This document shows positions 63,951-64,000 of a DNA stretch of 64,000 nucleotides, piece by piece. Within the stretch, counting starts at the first letter, position 1; every line of letters starts with the position of its first letter. Position numbers and translations under genes: made by a program. The stretch is from Rhodamnia argentea. Taxonomy: Eukaryota > Streptophyta > Magnoliopsida > Myrtales > Myrtaceae. The stretch lies in the NCBI RefSeq assembly GCF_020921035.1, contig NC_063152.1, positions 6,276,001 through 6,340,000 on the forward strand, written 5' to 3'. The notes under the pieces are model-generated. The model was not told the origin of the DNA and ran no database searches. It saw only the letters and a list, made by a program, of their open reading frames with translations.

Positions 63951-64000
63951 CCATGATATGTTTGCTCTACTGGTTGTGTCTCAGAACTCCTCTGTTGAAG

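Larger units (their letters stand above)
61378..64000 (-). mobile_element. Ty1/Copia element, minus orientation, cut by the window edge
   Basis: The 3' LTR (61378-62100) is followed, reading on the minus strand upstream, by a polypurine tract (AAGGTGGATAAT just outside the LTR), RNase H and reverse transcriptase. It belongs to a different Copia family from the element at 3853: its LTR is 723 bp and the protein differs. It lies in the unit-B flank; unit A is uninterrupted at about 20647. The 5' part lies beyond 64000. Confidence 0.9.

Overview
The window is nuclear DNA of a flowering plant, almost certainly a eudicot. It has split genes with GT-AG introns, S-domain (G-type lectin) receptor-like kinases (RLKs), Copia and Gypsy-type long terminal repeats (LTRs), solo LTRs and foldback DNA transposons. 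The species cannot be read from the sequence; a woody eudicot such as a Myrtaceae member is only a guess. Nothing bacterial, viral or organellar was seen, and no tRNA, rRNA or CRISPR array.

The genes are one rapidly duplicating S-domain RLK cluster. Three copies are complete and open: 823-3824 (+), 22434-25432 (+) and 38732-41733 (+). Each has seven exons whose lengths match exactly between copies and encode 823 residues: signal peptide, B-lectin, S-locus glycoprotein/EGF-like, PAN, transmembrane helix, Ser/Thr kinase. Others are broken: 16924-19910 (-), a fragment at 21097-21834 (-), a different subfamily at 30903-34599 (-), a kinase-only remnant at 36291-38268 (-), and a kinase exon cut by the left edge (1-164, -). 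The ninth, 59469-60635 (-), has lost about 1.8 kb but keeps an open frame and predicts a 331-residue chimera of lectin domain and kinase C-lobe.

Two duplication layers are visible. First, an RLK was duplicated tail-to-tail: gene 823-3824 with its 3' flank is the inverted counterpart of 16924-19910 with its flank. Second, that whole palindrome, with the transposons already in it, was copied: bases 1 to about 20650 (unit A) correspond to 38105-61377 (unit B), about 38 kb apart. The complete gene at 22434 is a third, truncated copy of the left arm.

Transposons fill the space between the arms. In each unit a Copia element begins about 28 bp after the RLK stop codon. It has lost its reverse-transcriptase core and carries a 3.0-kb solo LTR inside RNase H. 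Then come a foldback element with a 9-10-bp target duplication and a 1.7-kb solo LTR. Unit B alone has a 4.6-kb LTR insertion (52190-56819) with a perfect 5-bp target duplication and large internal inverted arms, and a second Copia element in minus orientation from 61378 to the right edge. The region 26-36 kb, between the units, is mostly non-genic with small repeats and two copies of a 375-bp terminal-inverted-repeat element, each lying in an RLK pseudogene.

Most notable: the lectin-kinase chimera; a small open frame shared by two otherwise different LTR families (9917-10210, 47828 onward, 56091-56492); a conserved upstream ORF in the RLK leaders that the 22434 copy has lost; and in-window empty sites that order the insertions.
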